Assembly (NCBI GenBank): GCA_021810145.1
Contig: JAJZJL010000025.1
Location: forward strand, 1 to 41,759
Reading direction: 5' to 3'
DNA: 41,759 bases
From: Planctomycetota bacterium
GTDB lineage: Bacteria; Planctomycetota; Phycisphaerae; WQYP01
Below are positions 28,497 through 37,410 of the stretch, piece by piece. Each line of letters begins with the position of its first letter. Positions within the stretch are counted from its first letter, which is position 1. The translations under genes were made by a program, and so were the position numbers. A model generated the notes under the pieces. The model had not been told where the DNA came from. It searched no databases and saw only the letters and a program-made list of their open reading frames with translations.

Positions 28497-28563
28497 AGTT
28501 ATTCCTTTCTGAATCGTGCACGACTCCACATAACACATTCCTGCCGCTGTTGTCTTGCTGCGC

Positions 28564-29670
28564 TTAAGGAGATTCCTGGTCCTCGCGTGTCGTCTCTTCA
28601 TCGCTGATGTCCGATTCTTTCCGAACCGTAACGAGTGTTGCCAGAACCAGTCCCAGGACATACAGCAGGACCAACGGCAGAAAAATACTGGAAAAAGTTA
28701 CAATATCAGGCGTGGGTGCCAGCAACGCGGAAAGCACGGCAAGAATCAATACCGCATAACGCCACATCTGGCGAAATTTATGCGCCGGCATGACACCAAT
28801 CTGGGCCAGCACCATCATAACCATGGGCAGTTCGAATGCCAGACCAAAAACCAGAGCCATAATGGTCACGAAACCGAGATAATCATGGAGCATGGGCAGC
28901 GGGGCAAAGAGCGAATCCGCGGGCTGCGCATTAAGTGCCAGGGTTTTTCCATCGGCATGTATCAGCATTCGCCCCTGTACCGCGTTATACCAAAGCGCAA
29001 TGTGATGCTTGGGAAAATGCGTGGGGTTGCTGCGCACCATGGGAATAAGCAGCGGTTTGATCTCATTACCGGTGGGAAGCTTGGACCAGTTGTTGACACC
29101 GAGGTGGCCGCCATAAATGAAATTTTCCACCGCATTGGGGTGTAAATTCGGCATTGGAACCTGTTGATTGAAGGCCAGAAAGAATTTCAACATGATCGGC
29201 AGCACGATGACAAAGAAGAACACCACACCGGCTATAAACAAAAAGATGCTCGGTCCGATGTACCGATACACCAGGGAACGTTCACGCTGGTAAAGCCCCG
29301 CCGCCACAAAGAGCCAGAACTGATAAATGATCCACGGGCTGGTGAGTACCAATCCGGCCTTGATACCGAGCATCAGGTACATAATGACGTTGCCGGCGGG
29401 CTTATTGTAAAGCAGATATTGCGGATAACCGGAATAACGCAGTGCCAGCAGATAAGGCTGAAAGAGAAAATCGATGATATAATTGGCAAAAATCGTGCAG
29501 ACGGCAATGCCAATGGCGGCTCCGAGCAGCGACAAAATCAGGCGCTTGCGCAAATCATCAAGATGATCACCAAACGACATCGCAGGCATCTGCTCTTCTT
29601 CATCGGGAGCCTGTGAAATCTTGGCTATAAAATGTCGCCATAGCGCCATATGCAACGTTTCCGAATTCAT
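28564..29670 (-). CDS. tatC: twin-arginine translocase subunit TatC with enlarged periplasmic loop
   Basis: Inner-membrane receptor for folded proteins with RR signals. Six membrane segments are predicted near 43-68, 96-122, 140-166, 264-290, 303-317 and 325-348; MSFGDHLDDLRKRL before the first is the conserved cytoplasmic start. Family size is about 250; here 368. A periplasmic loop of about 90 residues (near 170-260) replaces a short one between segments 3 and 4, and there is a 30-residue N-terminal extension and an acidic tail. The real start may be at MALWRHF or MSFGDHL. TatA/B are not adjacent. The fucosidase encoded at 39231-41033 carries a Tat-like signal and is a possible client. Confidence 0.9.
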   Translation of the reverse strand: MNSETLHMALWRHFIAKISQAPDEEEQMPAMSFGDHLDDLRKRLILSLLGAAIGIAVCTIFANYIIDFLFQPYLLALRYSGYPQYLLYNKPAGNVIMYLMLGIKAGLVLTSPWIIYQFWLFVAAGLYQRERSLVYRYIGPSIFLFIAGVVFFFVIVLPIMLKFFLAFNQQVPMPNLHPNAVENFIYGGHLGVNNWSKLPTGNEIKPLLIPMVRSNPTHFPKHHIALWYNAVQGRMLIHADGKTLALNAQPADSLFAPLPMLHDYLGFVTIMALVFGLAFELPMVMMVLAQIGVMPAHKFRQMWRYAVLILAVLSALLAPTPDIVTFSSIFLPLVLLYVLGLVLATLVTVRKESDISDEETTREDQESP

Positions 29671-29685
29671 ACGCAGAGGCCAATG

Positions 29686-30432
29686 TCATCTGACCGATGG
29701 CGTGCTGTCCACAATTTTTCCATCCCGCAACGTCACGACGCGGTCCGCCTGGGCCGCAATATTCACATCATGCGTAACAAGCAATATGCTCTGACCACTG
29801 CCTTTATGCAAGCCGCGCAGCACATCCAGGATCGTCTGCCCGGTTTTGGGATCAAGATTGCCTGTAGGTTCATCGGCTAAAACCAGGGCGGGTTCGTTGA
29901 TCAAAGCCCGGGCAATGGCCACCCGCTGGCGTTCGCCACCGGATAACTGCGACGGTCTGTGCCGCAGGCGATCCTGTAATCCGAATTGCTCCAGCAACTC
30001 CAATGCGCGCCGCTTCCCTGGTCTGGCCCGGATGCAGGCTTTATACCATGGCGCACAAACCATTGCCGGAAGCAACACATTCTCCAGCACGCTTAATTCC
30101 GGCAGGAGATGATAAAGCTGGAACACAAAACCAAACGAGCGGTTCCTCAGGTGATGCCGATAGCGCCGGGACATGCGGCTGAGGTCCTGCCCTTTAAACA
30201 TCACGGAGCCTTCATCGGCAGCTTCCAACGCTCCGGCAATGTGCAGCAGAGTGCTCTTGCCGGAACCGGAGGCCCCCACCAGCGCGACAAATTCACCTTC
30301 ATATACGGTCAGACCGGCTCCCGTTAGCACCCGCACCTCCGCCGGCCCGAGTCGGAATGTTTTGCTGATATTGCTTAATTCCAGCAGCGGCCGGCGCATG
30401 GACAAATCTTTGCTGTGAGGAAGGCTATTCAT
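29686..30432 (-). CDS. lolD: lipoprotein-releasing ABC transporter ATP-binding protein LolD
   Basis: ATPase of the LolCDE-type complex (MacB/LolD family) that extracts lipoproteins from the inner membrane. 248 residues. Walker [10 protein letters not shown] near 54-62, Q-loop [23 protein letters not shown] signature [15 protein letters not shown], Walker B and D-loop [13 protein letters not shown], and H-loop LLVTHD are all complete. The start at 30432 overlaps the permease stop by 8 nt (ATGAATAG); a later start at MRRPLLEL (30399) is possible. tatC follows 15 bp downstream. Substrate is inferred from family and the partner permease; related transporters move other substrates. Confidence 0.88.
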   Translation of the reverse strand: MNSLPHSKDLSMRRPLLELSNISKTFRLGPAEVRVLTGAGLTVYEGEFVALVGASGSGKSTLLHIAGALEAADEGSVMFKGQDLSRMSRRYRHHLRNRSFGFVFQLYHLLPELSVLENVLLPAMVCAPWYKACIRARPGKRRALELLEQFGLQDRLRHRPSQLSGGERQRVAIARALINEPALVLADEPTGNLDPKTGQTILDVLRGLHKGSGQSILLVTHDVNIAAQADRVVTLRDGKIVDSTPSVR

Positions 30433-32128
30433 AACGCAACGCCTCCACCGGATCTTGCCGGGCGGCGATAATCGCGGGAATCAAGGCCCCCAGGAGGCCG
30501 GCCAGGATGGCAAAAATCACGATCCACATGACCGCATGAGGGTCAACCTGATCGGGAATTTTTGAAAAGACATAAATTTTTCGATTCCATATCGAAATAC
30601 CGAATATGCGCCATAATATGTGGTCATGTATCCAATTATCATTGCGTACGAACCAGACTCCGGTAAATAACCCCAAAATCGCTCCGGCTGAACTGATAAG
30701 CATTCCATAAAGGATAAATATTGCGCCCAACCCTTCCTCGCTGCCGCCAATGGCCTTGATGATTCCGATGTCGCGGGTTTTATCACGCACCAGCATGTAG
30801 AATATCAGGAATATGACGATGATCACCACCAGACTCATGAGTCCCAGTAAAAATGTGATCATATTGCGTTCGTTATCCACCGCCCGAATATACTCAGCCT
30901 GAACCTGATCCCAGGTTCGCACCCGGATGCCGGCAATTTCCATCTGCGGGTGCAGCAATTCCAGTTGATGCACCACGTGGGCGATTGCCTTGCGGGCGGC
31001 GAGAATATCAGCTTCACTGGAATCATGCCGCACCAGCACCTGAATTTCACTGCATCGCGCCGGACGTACGCCGCCATCAAGCAGATCCTGCCGCTGCATA
31101 AATGCCATCTTCTGGGCGACATGGAAAGGAATATAGACCGTCTTGGAATCTACCGCGTACACCCGGGTTCGGGAATCGTCCACGATGATAAACCGGCGGC
31201 TCTGCGGCTGCGCCAGCGTCGCTTTCATGGTCACCGGCACCATGGTAATAATGACCGGTGAAAACCGAACGCCAGGGGGGCGATGATAATGGCCGAAGCG
31301 GTCGCGCTTATACAAACCAAGATCCACGCCGATCACACAGCCATTTTTCGGCTCGTCCGACGCGGTCATGTAGCGATCAGAAGCCTGCGGAGGCGGGGCG
31401 AAGGTCGGCGCAACGGGAACCAGAGCCTTGCGCAGTGCCGCGGCATTGGCAAACGATCCGTTGGGCAGAGCCTGCACCATGCGCAGATCGCGATCCGCCC
31501 GATTCTCCTTGTAGACCGCCTGCTGATAATCCTCATGGGCAATAACCTGCCAATGTTGCCTGATGGCCGCAAACCAGGCATGGCTGCTGACCGGTTTGAG
31601 ATCCGCAAAAGCCTGTTGCCGCGCATGTTCCACTTTGGCCGCCGCCAGCAGGCGCTTCTGAGCATAAGCCAGAAGCTTTTCACGACTGACGGGGAAGCCG
31701 GCTGCGCGCAGATCCTGCACGGCCTGCATGGGCGCTTTGTACTGCCAGAACAGACTGGTGCCAAATGAACTGACCTTTGATTCACTTTCCGCTTCAACGC
31801 CCATCACCTGAACACCGGTATTGACCTGAAATTCCGGCAGATTAAACAATCCGTACCCACTGATTACCGGGGTGCTGGCTTTCACCTGTGGGAGCAGTGC
31901 CAATTGCTTTTGAACCTGGCGATAATAGGGGAAGCCGGCCATGGAATCGCTTTGAATGACCACGTCACCCATCAGTGAGCGGCCCGCATCTCGAACACGA
32001 TTAACAAAGCCGGTCATGATGCTGTTGACAATAATAAGCATCATCACGCAAAGCCAGACCGCCAACACGGGAAACAGGACAATTCCCTTGCGCGTAAGAT
32101 ACCGGAAACAGAGAAATATTTTGTACAT
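30425..32128 (-). CDS. lolE: FtsX-like ABC permease, LolC/LolE type
   Basis: Membrane partner of the ATPase encoded immediately downstream. 567 residues from the ATG at 32128. One membrane helix near the N-terminus (about 15-38, VLFPVLAVWLCVMMLIIVNS) is followed by a large periplasmic domain and three C-terminal helices. DKTRDIGIIKAIGGSEE is the conserved FtsX/LolE cytoplasmic loop, and DPVEALRYE closes the protein, as in the family. LolC and LolE have about 400 residues; the excess lies in a charged helical insert (near 120-235, with AQKRLLAAAKVEHARQQAFA). A single permease gene suggests a homodimer. The 58-bp gap to lysS suggests shared transcription. Confidence 0.85.
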   Translation of the reverse strand: MYKIFLCFRYLTRKGIVLFPVLAVWLCVMMLIIVNSIMTGFVNRVRDAGRSLMGDVVIQSDSMAGFPYYRQVQKQLALLPQVKASTPVISGYGLFNLPEFQVNTGVQVMGVEAESESKVSSFGTSLFWQYKAPMQAVQDLRAAGFPVSREKLLAYAQKRLLAAAKVEHARQQAFADLKPVSSHAWFAAIRQHWQVIAHEDYQQAVYKENRADRDLRMVQALPNGSFANAAALRKALVPVAPTFAPPPQASDRYMTASDEPKNGCVIGVDLGLYKRDRFGHYHRPPGVRFSPVIITMVPVTMKATLAQPQSRRFIIVDDSRTRVYAVDSKTVYIPFHVAQKMAFMQRQDLLDGGVRPARCSEIQVLVRHDSSEADILAARKAIAHVVHQLELLHPQMEIAGIRVRTWDQVQAEYIRAVDNERNMITFLLGLMSLVVIIVIFLIFYMLVRDKTRDIGIIKAIGGSEEGLGAIFILYGMLISSAGAILGLFTGVWFVRNDNWIHDHILWRIFGISIWNRKIYVFSKIPDQVDPHAVMWIVIFAILAGLLGALIPAIIAARQDPVEALRYE

Positions 32129-32186
32129 CAAAAATCAGGTAATTACCGTCAGATGAGCACTGCCGGTGAAATATCCATATCCTTAT

Positions 32187-33725
32187 TTATGCATCATCCG
32201 TGGAGGCATGCGCGTCCGCCGCCCCGGCACCCCGGGACTTAAGCAACGGGAATAACACCACGTCGCGAATGCTGGTCCGGTTGGTCAGCAGCATCACCAG
32301 CCGATCAATGCCGATACCCAGCCCCCCCGCCGGTGGCATACCATGGCACAGGGCTGTAACAAAATCATGATCCATGCGGGCCATGGAATCTTCTTCTTTC
32401 AATCCGGCAAGCTGAGCCGAAAATGTCTCATGCTGCACAAACGGATCATTAAGTTCCGTATACGCATTAGCCAGTTCCATTCCCGCAATATACAGCTCGA
32501 ATCGTTCGGCCAGGTGCGGCTGCCCGGTTTTGCGCCTGGTCAACGGACATAAGCCGGCGGGGTAGTCATACACAAAAACGGGCTGGTCCAAGTCATTAAG
32601 TCTGGGTTCCGCCAGACGTTCAAACAGCATCCCCACCAGCACGTCATGATCGGTTTTGGCAACATCGGTGATACCATGCTGCGCCGCACACTGCTGCACA
32701 GCCTGCGCATCGGTCATAGCCACACCGACATGCTGCAAAAACAATTCGCTGTATGCAAGGCGTTGAAACGGACGGGTAAAATCAATGAGTCGATCTCCAT
32801 AAGGGAGCTTGATTTTACCGTCGGCTGCTGCGGGCAGGTTTAAACTGGCATGCCGGGCTTCAGCAAGCGAAGCCAGAAGCGTCTCGGTGAGTTCCATCAT
32901 TCCCGCAAGATCGCTGTACGCCTGATACAATTCCATCATCGTGAATTCAGGATTGTGGCGGGTATCAATGCCTTCATTGCGGAAATTCCGGTTGATTTCA
33001 TAAACGCGTTCCATCCCGCCCACCAGCAGCCGTTTGAGAAACAGTTCGGGGCTGATACGCATGTATAAATCAATATCCAGCGCATTGTGGTGAGTCATAA
33101 AGGGGCGCGCCGCGGCACCACCGGGAATTGCCTGCATCATAGGCGTTTCCACTTCCACAAACTGGCGTTTGGAGAGAAACTCACGAATGGATTGAATGAT
33201 GCGTGAACGCGTTAGAAATACATCCAGTGATTCCGAATTGGCCGACAGATCCAGATAGCGCTGGCGGTAACGCGATTCGGTATCGGCGAGTCCATGGAAT
33301 TTTTCCGGCGGAGGCAACAGCGATTTGCAGGCGAGGCCAAATTGCTCGGCCCACAGGGTGATTTCCCCGGTTTTGGTATGGCCCACCTTACCGGAAAACC
33401 AGGCAATATCTCCCAATTCAAGAAGCTTGGCCTGTTCCCAATGCGCTGCCAGAAACTGCTTGGCCAGACCGATCTGGATTTTTCCGGTCCAATCGGTAAT
33501 GGTGATAAAAATAAGTTTTCCAATATCACGAAGCAATGTGATGCGCCCGGCGACCTTGGCAATTGTTCCACCATCATGAGGTGTCTCGGAAGTATGTAAT
33601 TCCCGCGCTGCCGATGCGGATATCAACGCTTCAATGCGCGAACCGAACGGATCTGTCCCGGCCGCCTGCCATTTCTCCAGCCGTGAAAGCCGGAACTTAA
33701 ATTCTGGATTATCTGATTGAAGCAT
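32187..33725 (-). CDS. lysS: lysyl-tRNA synthetase, class II
   Basis: Charges tRNA-Lys. 512 residues, the usual length. The N-terminal OB-fold is seen in KVAGRITLLRDIGKLIFITI. Class II motif 1 contains FVEVETPMMQAIPGGAAARPF, motif 2 is RVYEINRNFRNEGIDTRHNPEF and motif 3 is GGLGIGIDRLVMLLTN. GAGGA about 3 nt before the ATG at 33725 is close but usable. A promoter (TTTTCA-17-TACAAT) lies 31 bp upstream. It heads a possible six-gene - strand unit with the Lol, Tat, PyrF and MurD genes, divergent from a tRNA gene. Confidence 0.96.
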   Translation of the reverse strand: MLQSDNPEFKFRLSRLEKWQAAGTDPFGSRIEALISASAARELHTSETPHDGGTIAKVAGRITLLRDIGKLIFITITDWTGKIQIGLAKQFLAAHWEQAKLLELGDIAWFSGKVGHTKTGEITLWAEQFGLACKSLLPPPEKFHGLADTESRYRQRYLDLSANSESLDVFLTRSRIIQSIREFLSKRQFVEVETPMMQAIPGGAAARPFMTHHNALDIDLYMRISPELFLKRLLVGGMERVYEINRNFRNEGIDTRHNPEFTMMELYQAYSDLAGMMELTETLLASLAEARHASLNLPAAADGKIKLPYGDRLIDFTRPFQRLAYSELFLQHVGVAMTDAQAVQQCAAQHGITDVAKTDHDVLVGMLFERLAEPRLNDLDQPVFVYDYPAGLCPLTRRKTGQPHLAERFELYIAGMELANAYTELNDPFVQHETFSAQLAGLKEEDSMARMDHDFVTALCHGMPPAGGLGIGIDRLVMLLTNRTSIRDVVLFPLLKSRGAGAADAHASTDDA

Positions 33726-33755
33726 GTTTCCTCATCTACATTCAACAAGCATGGT

Positions 33756-33784
33756 ATTGTAGCGGTCAATGATGTCCCTGAAAA
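33756..33784 (-). promoter_or_regulatory. lysS promoter
   Basis: On the - strand, TTTTCA (33779-33784, four of six) is 17 bp from TACAAT (33756-33761, five of six). Transcription would start near 33749, with a leader of about 25 nt before the lysS ATG at 33725. Confidence 0.5.
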
Positions 33785-33872
33785 CTGCCGGGGTAACTTC
33801 TGCCTTTTAAATAGAGATCTCAATGCGACAGTGGAATTTTTTTCTTCCAGCCGGTAGGATACCTGCATATCC

Positions 33873-33955
33873 GCGGGCGTGGCGGAATTGGCAGACGCGC
33901 TAGATTCAGGTTCTAGTGTTCAAAAGACGTGGAGGTTCGACTCCTCTCGCCCGCA
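33873..33955 (+). tRNA. tRNA-Leu (CAG)
   Basis: 83 nt, reading CUG codons. Acceptor stem GCGGGCG/CGCCCGC with discriminator A, D-arm GGCGGAATTGGCAGACGC, anticodon stem CTAGA/TCTAG around loop TTCAGGT (anticodon CAG at 33907-33909), a long variable arm as in type II tRNAs, and T-arm GGAGG-TTCGACT-CCTCT. CCA is not encoded. A TAGGAT (33855-33860) upstream may be its -10 box. Confidence 0.95.
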
Positions 33956-34086
33956 TCAATGTCAGAAAACCAGGTGTCATGCAATTTTTCCCCCGGTGGG
34001 GAATCCAAGCGATGCGGGGTAATAATCCATCCGTACCGGAAAGAAGCCCCCGGTGCTCAAATAACAGCCTGCCATGGAATCATTGA

Positions 34087-34836
34087 TCACGGGTAGTCCT
34101 GACCAGTAGGCCGAAGCACCAGTTCATTGATATGCACATGCTGCGGCTGGCTGATGATAAAGCTGATCGACTGCGCCACATCATCGGCGGACAGCACTTT
34201 GCCGAAGCGGGCAATGGATTTGTTAAAATTTTCGTATGTATATCCCGCAACAGCCTGAAATTCGCTTTCGACAATACCCGGCTTGATGGTTGTAACGCGC
34301 ACGCCCTGACTGCATACTTCGCGACGCAAGGCTTCCGCAACGGCGGCGATGGCCCATTTCGTCGAGCCATAAAATCCGCTGAACGGAGAAATGTTGTGAC
34401 CTGAAACCGACCCCAAGGCAACAATATCTCCCGTTTTTCTTTCGAGCATGATTTTGGCGGCCTCCCGCATGAGATAGGCCGCCCCCAGCACATTGAGCTT
34501 ATAGAGTGCCTCCCATTGTGATTGATCACTGTTCAGTGCACCACCCGCCAGACCGCGGCCGGCATTGACGATCACAATATCAAGCCGCCCGGTCCATTCA
34601 AGTGCCTTGGCCAGCAATTGATCGATATGCGCCTGGCTTCCGGCATCGCCGGCCAAGGCCATGGATTTGCCACCCTCCGCCGAGATGGCCTGGGAAAGTT
34701 CCGCTAAACGCTTTTCCCGTCGGGCGGTCAACACCACGCTGGCTCCCCGCCGGGCCAATTCCCGTGCGGTGGCCCATCCGATGCCCGCACTGGCACCCGT
34801 AATAATCGCCGTTTTTCCGATAAGATTCTGTGCCAT
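34087..34836 (-). CDS. short-chain dehydrogenase/reductase
   Basis: Classical SDR of 249 residues. The NAD(P)-binding TGASAGIGWATA motif is near 14-25, ARR following the second strand suggests NADPH, NAG is near 90, the catalytic Ser is in GSVSGHN and the Tyr-Lys pair in YGSTK. IKPGIVESEF matches the usual PG motif. It resembles the YdfG-like group that act on 3-hydroxy acids or small carbonyls. The gene starts 10 bp after the TIGR04282-type transferase, so it is likely the last gene of the same run; no functional link is evident. Substrate unknown. Confidence 0.85.
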   Translation of the reverse strand: MAQNLIGKTAIITGASAGIGWATARELARRGASVVLTARREKRLAELSQAISAEGGKSMALAGDAGSQAHIDQLLAKALEWTGRLDIVIVNAGRGLAGGALNSDQSQWEALYKLNVLGAAYLMREAAKIMLERKTGDIVALGSVSGHNISPFSGFYGSTKWAIAAVAEALRREVCSQGVRVTTIKPGIVESEFQAVAGYTYENFNKSIARFGKVLSADDVAQSISFIISQPQHVHINELVLRPTGQDYP

Positions 34837-34846
34837 GGCACGCCCC

Positions 34847-35536
34847 TTATTCCTGGGTTATTTTCACAAGCGTATCAGCCAGTGCCTGATCGTCTGCATC
34901 CGATGAGCATAACAGGCGGTCAAGCAGACTGGCAAGATCTTCAGCCGTATCAACATCCGATACCGGCAAGCTCTGAACCAGACTCAAGCCCGCCGCGTGC
35001 GCGATTTCCATTGTCTTCGACATTACTTTGTCGGTGCCCCATTCGATATCCGCGAACAGGCGCAGCGCGGAAGAATGCACCCCAATCAGAACATAACCTC
35101 CGTCATGGGCAGGCACGACCGCAGCTTGGCTGGTTAGCAGATTGTCAGCGGCCCAATCCAGATGATGCATTGATAATTCCGGGGCATCGGCTCCAATGAA
35201 AATAACTGGATCTGCCGGATCCGGTGCAATGGAAGCAAAGGCCGCAAGAAGTCGATCACCGAGATTACCGCTGGATTGTGGAAGCTTTTTCCAGCCATGC
35301 CAGTTTTTCCAACATTCAGGTTGATCGGGCGGGTCATAGGCAATAAACAGATCAATATTCGCCCGGCTTTGCTGCCACGTTTCTGACAGCGCACGCACCC
35401 GGGATAAAAACCGTTGATAAATATCGCAGGCCTGCTGATGGGAAAATATTTTATGCAGACGTGTTTTTACATAACCCGGGCGCGGTGCCTTGGCCATAAG
35501 CACCAGATTGATATGTTTTTTTTCAGATTGATTCAT
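34847..35536 (-). CDS. DUF2064 / TIGR04282-like glycosyltransferase
   Basis: 229 residues from the ATG at 35536, which overlaps the preceding gene by 4 nt (ATGA); upstream in-frame starts add unrelated residues. Motifs seen: LVLMAKAPRPGYVKTRL (the nucleotide-binding start of the family), a GNLGDRLLAAF motif, VIFIGADAPELS with the DxD-like acidic site, and DGGYVLIGV. This family is nucleotidyl/glycosyltransferase-like and is named in databases as arsenosugar-biosynthesis-associated (TIGR04282). Here it pairs with a TIGR04283-type protein but no arsenic methyltransferase gene is near. Its acceptor is unknown. Confidence 0.8.
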   Translation of the reverse strand: MNQSEKKHINLVLMAKAPRPGYVKTRLHKIFSHQQACDIYQRFLSRVRALSETWQQSRANIDLFIAYDPPDQPECWKNWHGWKKLPQSSGNLGDRLLAAFASIAPDPADPVIFIGADAPELSMHHLDWAADNLLTSQAAVVPAHDGGYVLIGVHSSALRLFADIEWGTDKVMSKTMEIAHAAGLSLVQSLPVSDVDTAEDLASLLDRLLCSSDADDQALADTLVKITQE

Positions 35537-36333
35537 ATCACTACCCGTCGATGAGCGGCACTTGTCCACCGTCGTGGAAAGCCCGGTTCTGTCCGACCGA
35601 CAAGATAGTTTATAGCCGTCAACCAATTCCGCACACTTGTACGTACAACGCCCTGCCGCCAGTGCCGATCACTGATGCGTACCGGATAATTAACGTAAAG
35701 CGGTGGATTGACAGCCTTGAGTCGCAGTGAAAGTTCGTAATCTTCCAGTCTGTTCTGCTGCGGGAATCCGCCGGAAGCGGCCAGCGCGTCAACACCAAAA
35801 AACATTGCCTGATCGCCGTAGGGAGTCTGGAAGCGAGTGGCTCGGAAGCGATTGCCGGCTTCGACGACCCGAAACCTGCGCAATGGAGAGTTAATCCGGT
35901 GCCCCATGGCACCCCAGTGCCAGCGGGCCCCGGTCCCGAGAGCCTGGATCAGCGCAACGCGGCTTGCGGGGGCAACTTCCATATCCGCGTGGGCGATCAA
36001 AATGACGTCCGGGGCGGTTGATGCGCCATGGAGCAAATGGGCGATTCCCGCGGCAACGGCTCTGCCTCGCTGTGGCTGATCGGCGTTTACAACTTCCACC
36101 CCGACATCGGCGGCAACTTCGGTGGTGGCAGGGGAATGATCGGCATTTACCACAACAACACGTTCACCGGCAGCGATAAAATCCGATAAAGACCCGAGGC
36201 ACTGCGGCAGAAGCGATGCGTCGCCGCGACATGGAATAACAACGGCAATACGAAGAGTCAAGCTGGAACTTGGCGCGTGTTCGGCGGCATATGCCGAATC
36301 ACCACTCTTCGGAACGCACAGAAGTTGCACCAT
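35533..36333 (-). CDS. GT2-family glycosyltransferase, TIGR04283-like
   Basis: 266 residues, cytosolic, GT-A fold. AVVIPCRGDASLLPQCLGSL starts the nucleotide-sugar domain, HADMEVAP is the DxD-type metal site, ATRFQTPYGDQAMFF and GGFPQQNRLEDYELSLRL (with the ED base) are typical of the TIGR04283 group. The first 26 residues are less conserved and a later start is possible. It precedes and overlaps the TIGR04282-type gene by 4 nt. This pair occurs together in many bacteria without arsenosugar genes, so the name should not be read as a proven function. recR lies 68 bp upstream. Confidence 0.8.
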   Translation of the reverse strand: MVQLLCVPKSGDSAYAAEHAPSSSLTLRIAVVIPCRGDASLLPQCLGSLSDFIAAGERVVVVNADHSPATTEVAADVGVEVVNADQPQRGRAVAAGIAHLLHGASTAPDVILIAHADMEVAPASRVALIQALGTGARWHWGAMGHRINSPLRRFRVVEAGNRFRATRFQTPYGDQAMFFGVDALAASGGFPQQNRLEDYELSLRLKAVNPPLYVNYPVRISDRHWRQGVVRTSVRNWLTAINYLVGRTEPGFPRRWTSAAHRRVVI

Positions 36334-36401
36334 AAGTCACCACGCCATTTTACGGCATTTCGCCGCATCCAGATGAATTGGTCGGCCAGGGCGCTGCAAT
36401 C

Positions 36402-37031
36402 TTACATTTTAATCCGGCCTGAAAGAGCGTCAGCCAAAATGGCCTTATTGGCGTGTTCAATTTGTGCTCCAGCGGGCAGTCCGCGGGCCAATCGGCTGAT
36501 AATCACGCCGCTGTTTTCCAGTCGGCTCTGTATATACAGGGCTGTGCCGTCGCCATCCATGGTGGGATTGGTAGCGATAATGACTTCACGCACCAGGGGA
36601 GTTCCGGAGGCATCACGCTGACTGACGCGCTGCACCAGCGCTTCGATGGTGAGGTTTTCAGGATTGATTCCATCTAATGGTGCCAGATGTCCCAACAGGA
36701 CATGGTAAACCCCTTTGTAACTGCCCACAGATTCAATTTGAAACAGATCCTTGGGCTGCTCAACAACACAGACCAAACCCTTATCACGCCCCGGATCGCG
36801 GCAAATTTCGCAGGGATCGGTTTCAGTGAGGTGATAGCAGATACTGCAGTGCCGCACTTGTTGCTTAACGGCGCGAATGGCATCAGCCAACGCCAGGGCG
36901 TCCTCGGAGCTGCCTTTCAAAATATGAAATACCATTCGTTCCGCGGAACGGCTCCCAACGCCGGGCAATTGGCCTAAAAGCTCCATGAGCCGCCGGACGC
37001 TGGCACTGTAAGCCATGGAATGCTCGGTCAT
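36402..37031 (-). CDS. recR: recombination protein RecR
   Basis: Loads RecA onto single-strand gaps with RecF/RecO. 209 residues, nearly the standard 200. Helix-hairpin-helix LGQLPGVGSRSAERM near 19-33, the Cys4 zinc site CSICYHLTETDPCEIC near 62-77, and the Toprim domain with VCVVEQPKDLFQIES and ATNPTMDGDGTALYI. The start overlaps the ybaB stop by 4 nt (ATGA at 37028-37031); an internal ATG (MAYSASVRRL) is an alternative. dnaX-ybaB-recR is the classic bacterial order. Confidence 0.95.
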   Translation of the reverse strand: MTEHSMAYSASVRRLMELLGQLPGVGSRSAERMVFHILKGSSEDALALADAIRAVKQQVRHCSICYHLTETDPCEICRDPGRDKGLVCVVEQPKDLFQIESVGSYKGVYHVLLGHLAPLDGINPENLTIEALVQRVSQRDASGTPLVREVIIATNPTMDGDGTALYIQSRLENSGVIISRLARGLPAGAQIEHANKAILADALSGRIKM

Positions 37032-37378
37032 GATGGCATTCCCATCATTTTCTGAAACCCGGATAAATCCACATCCCCGGCGACGCCCTGCATTTCCCGC
37101 TGCACCAGGTTGCGCACATTCGCTAAAGCCTCGTTAACCGCACTGCGGGTTAAATCCGCGAGTACCGCGGCATCCAGTCGTGCGGCATCGGCTGAAAAAT
37201 GCACATGGATAATTTCCATGTGGCCATTGGCGGTTACGGAAATCAGACCGCCGGCGGCAGTTCCGTCCGCCCGAATGGTTCCGAGCTTCTGCTGCACTTC
37301 CGCCATTTTAGCCTGCATTTCCTTGGCGCGAGCCATCAATGGCCCGAGCTGACTTAGTGATTTCAGGGAATCAAACAT
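37028..37378 (-). CDS. ybaB: YbaB/EbfC nucleoid-associated protein
   Basis: Small dimeric DNA-binding protein of 116 residues, coating the nucleoid. Seen: MARAKEMQAKMAEVQQKLGT helix, the strand core GLISVTANGHMEIIHVHF, and the C-terminal LADLTRSAVNEALANVRNLV helix, all typical of the family. It sits between dnaX and recR, 32 bp after dnaX, with its stop overlapping the recR start. Confidence 0.93.
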   Translation of the reverse strand: MFDSLKSLSQLGPLMARAKEMQAKMAEVQQKLGTIRADGTAAGGLISVTANGHMEIIHVHFSADAARLDAAVLADLTRSAVNEALANVRNLVQREMQGVAGDVDLSGFQKMMGMPS

Positions 37379-37410
37379 GCATCCTCATTTCTATGATTGT
37401 ACCATTATTA

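Noticed and set aside
28497-28661. Longer PyrF starting upstream, inside tatC.
   Set aside because: The first 55 residues are unrelated to the family; the GTG at 28496 has a ribosome-binding site and the right length.
33988-34003. TTCCCC-CGGT-GGGGAA hairpin after the tRNA gene as a terminator.
   Set aside because: Short stem and no T-tract on either strand after it.
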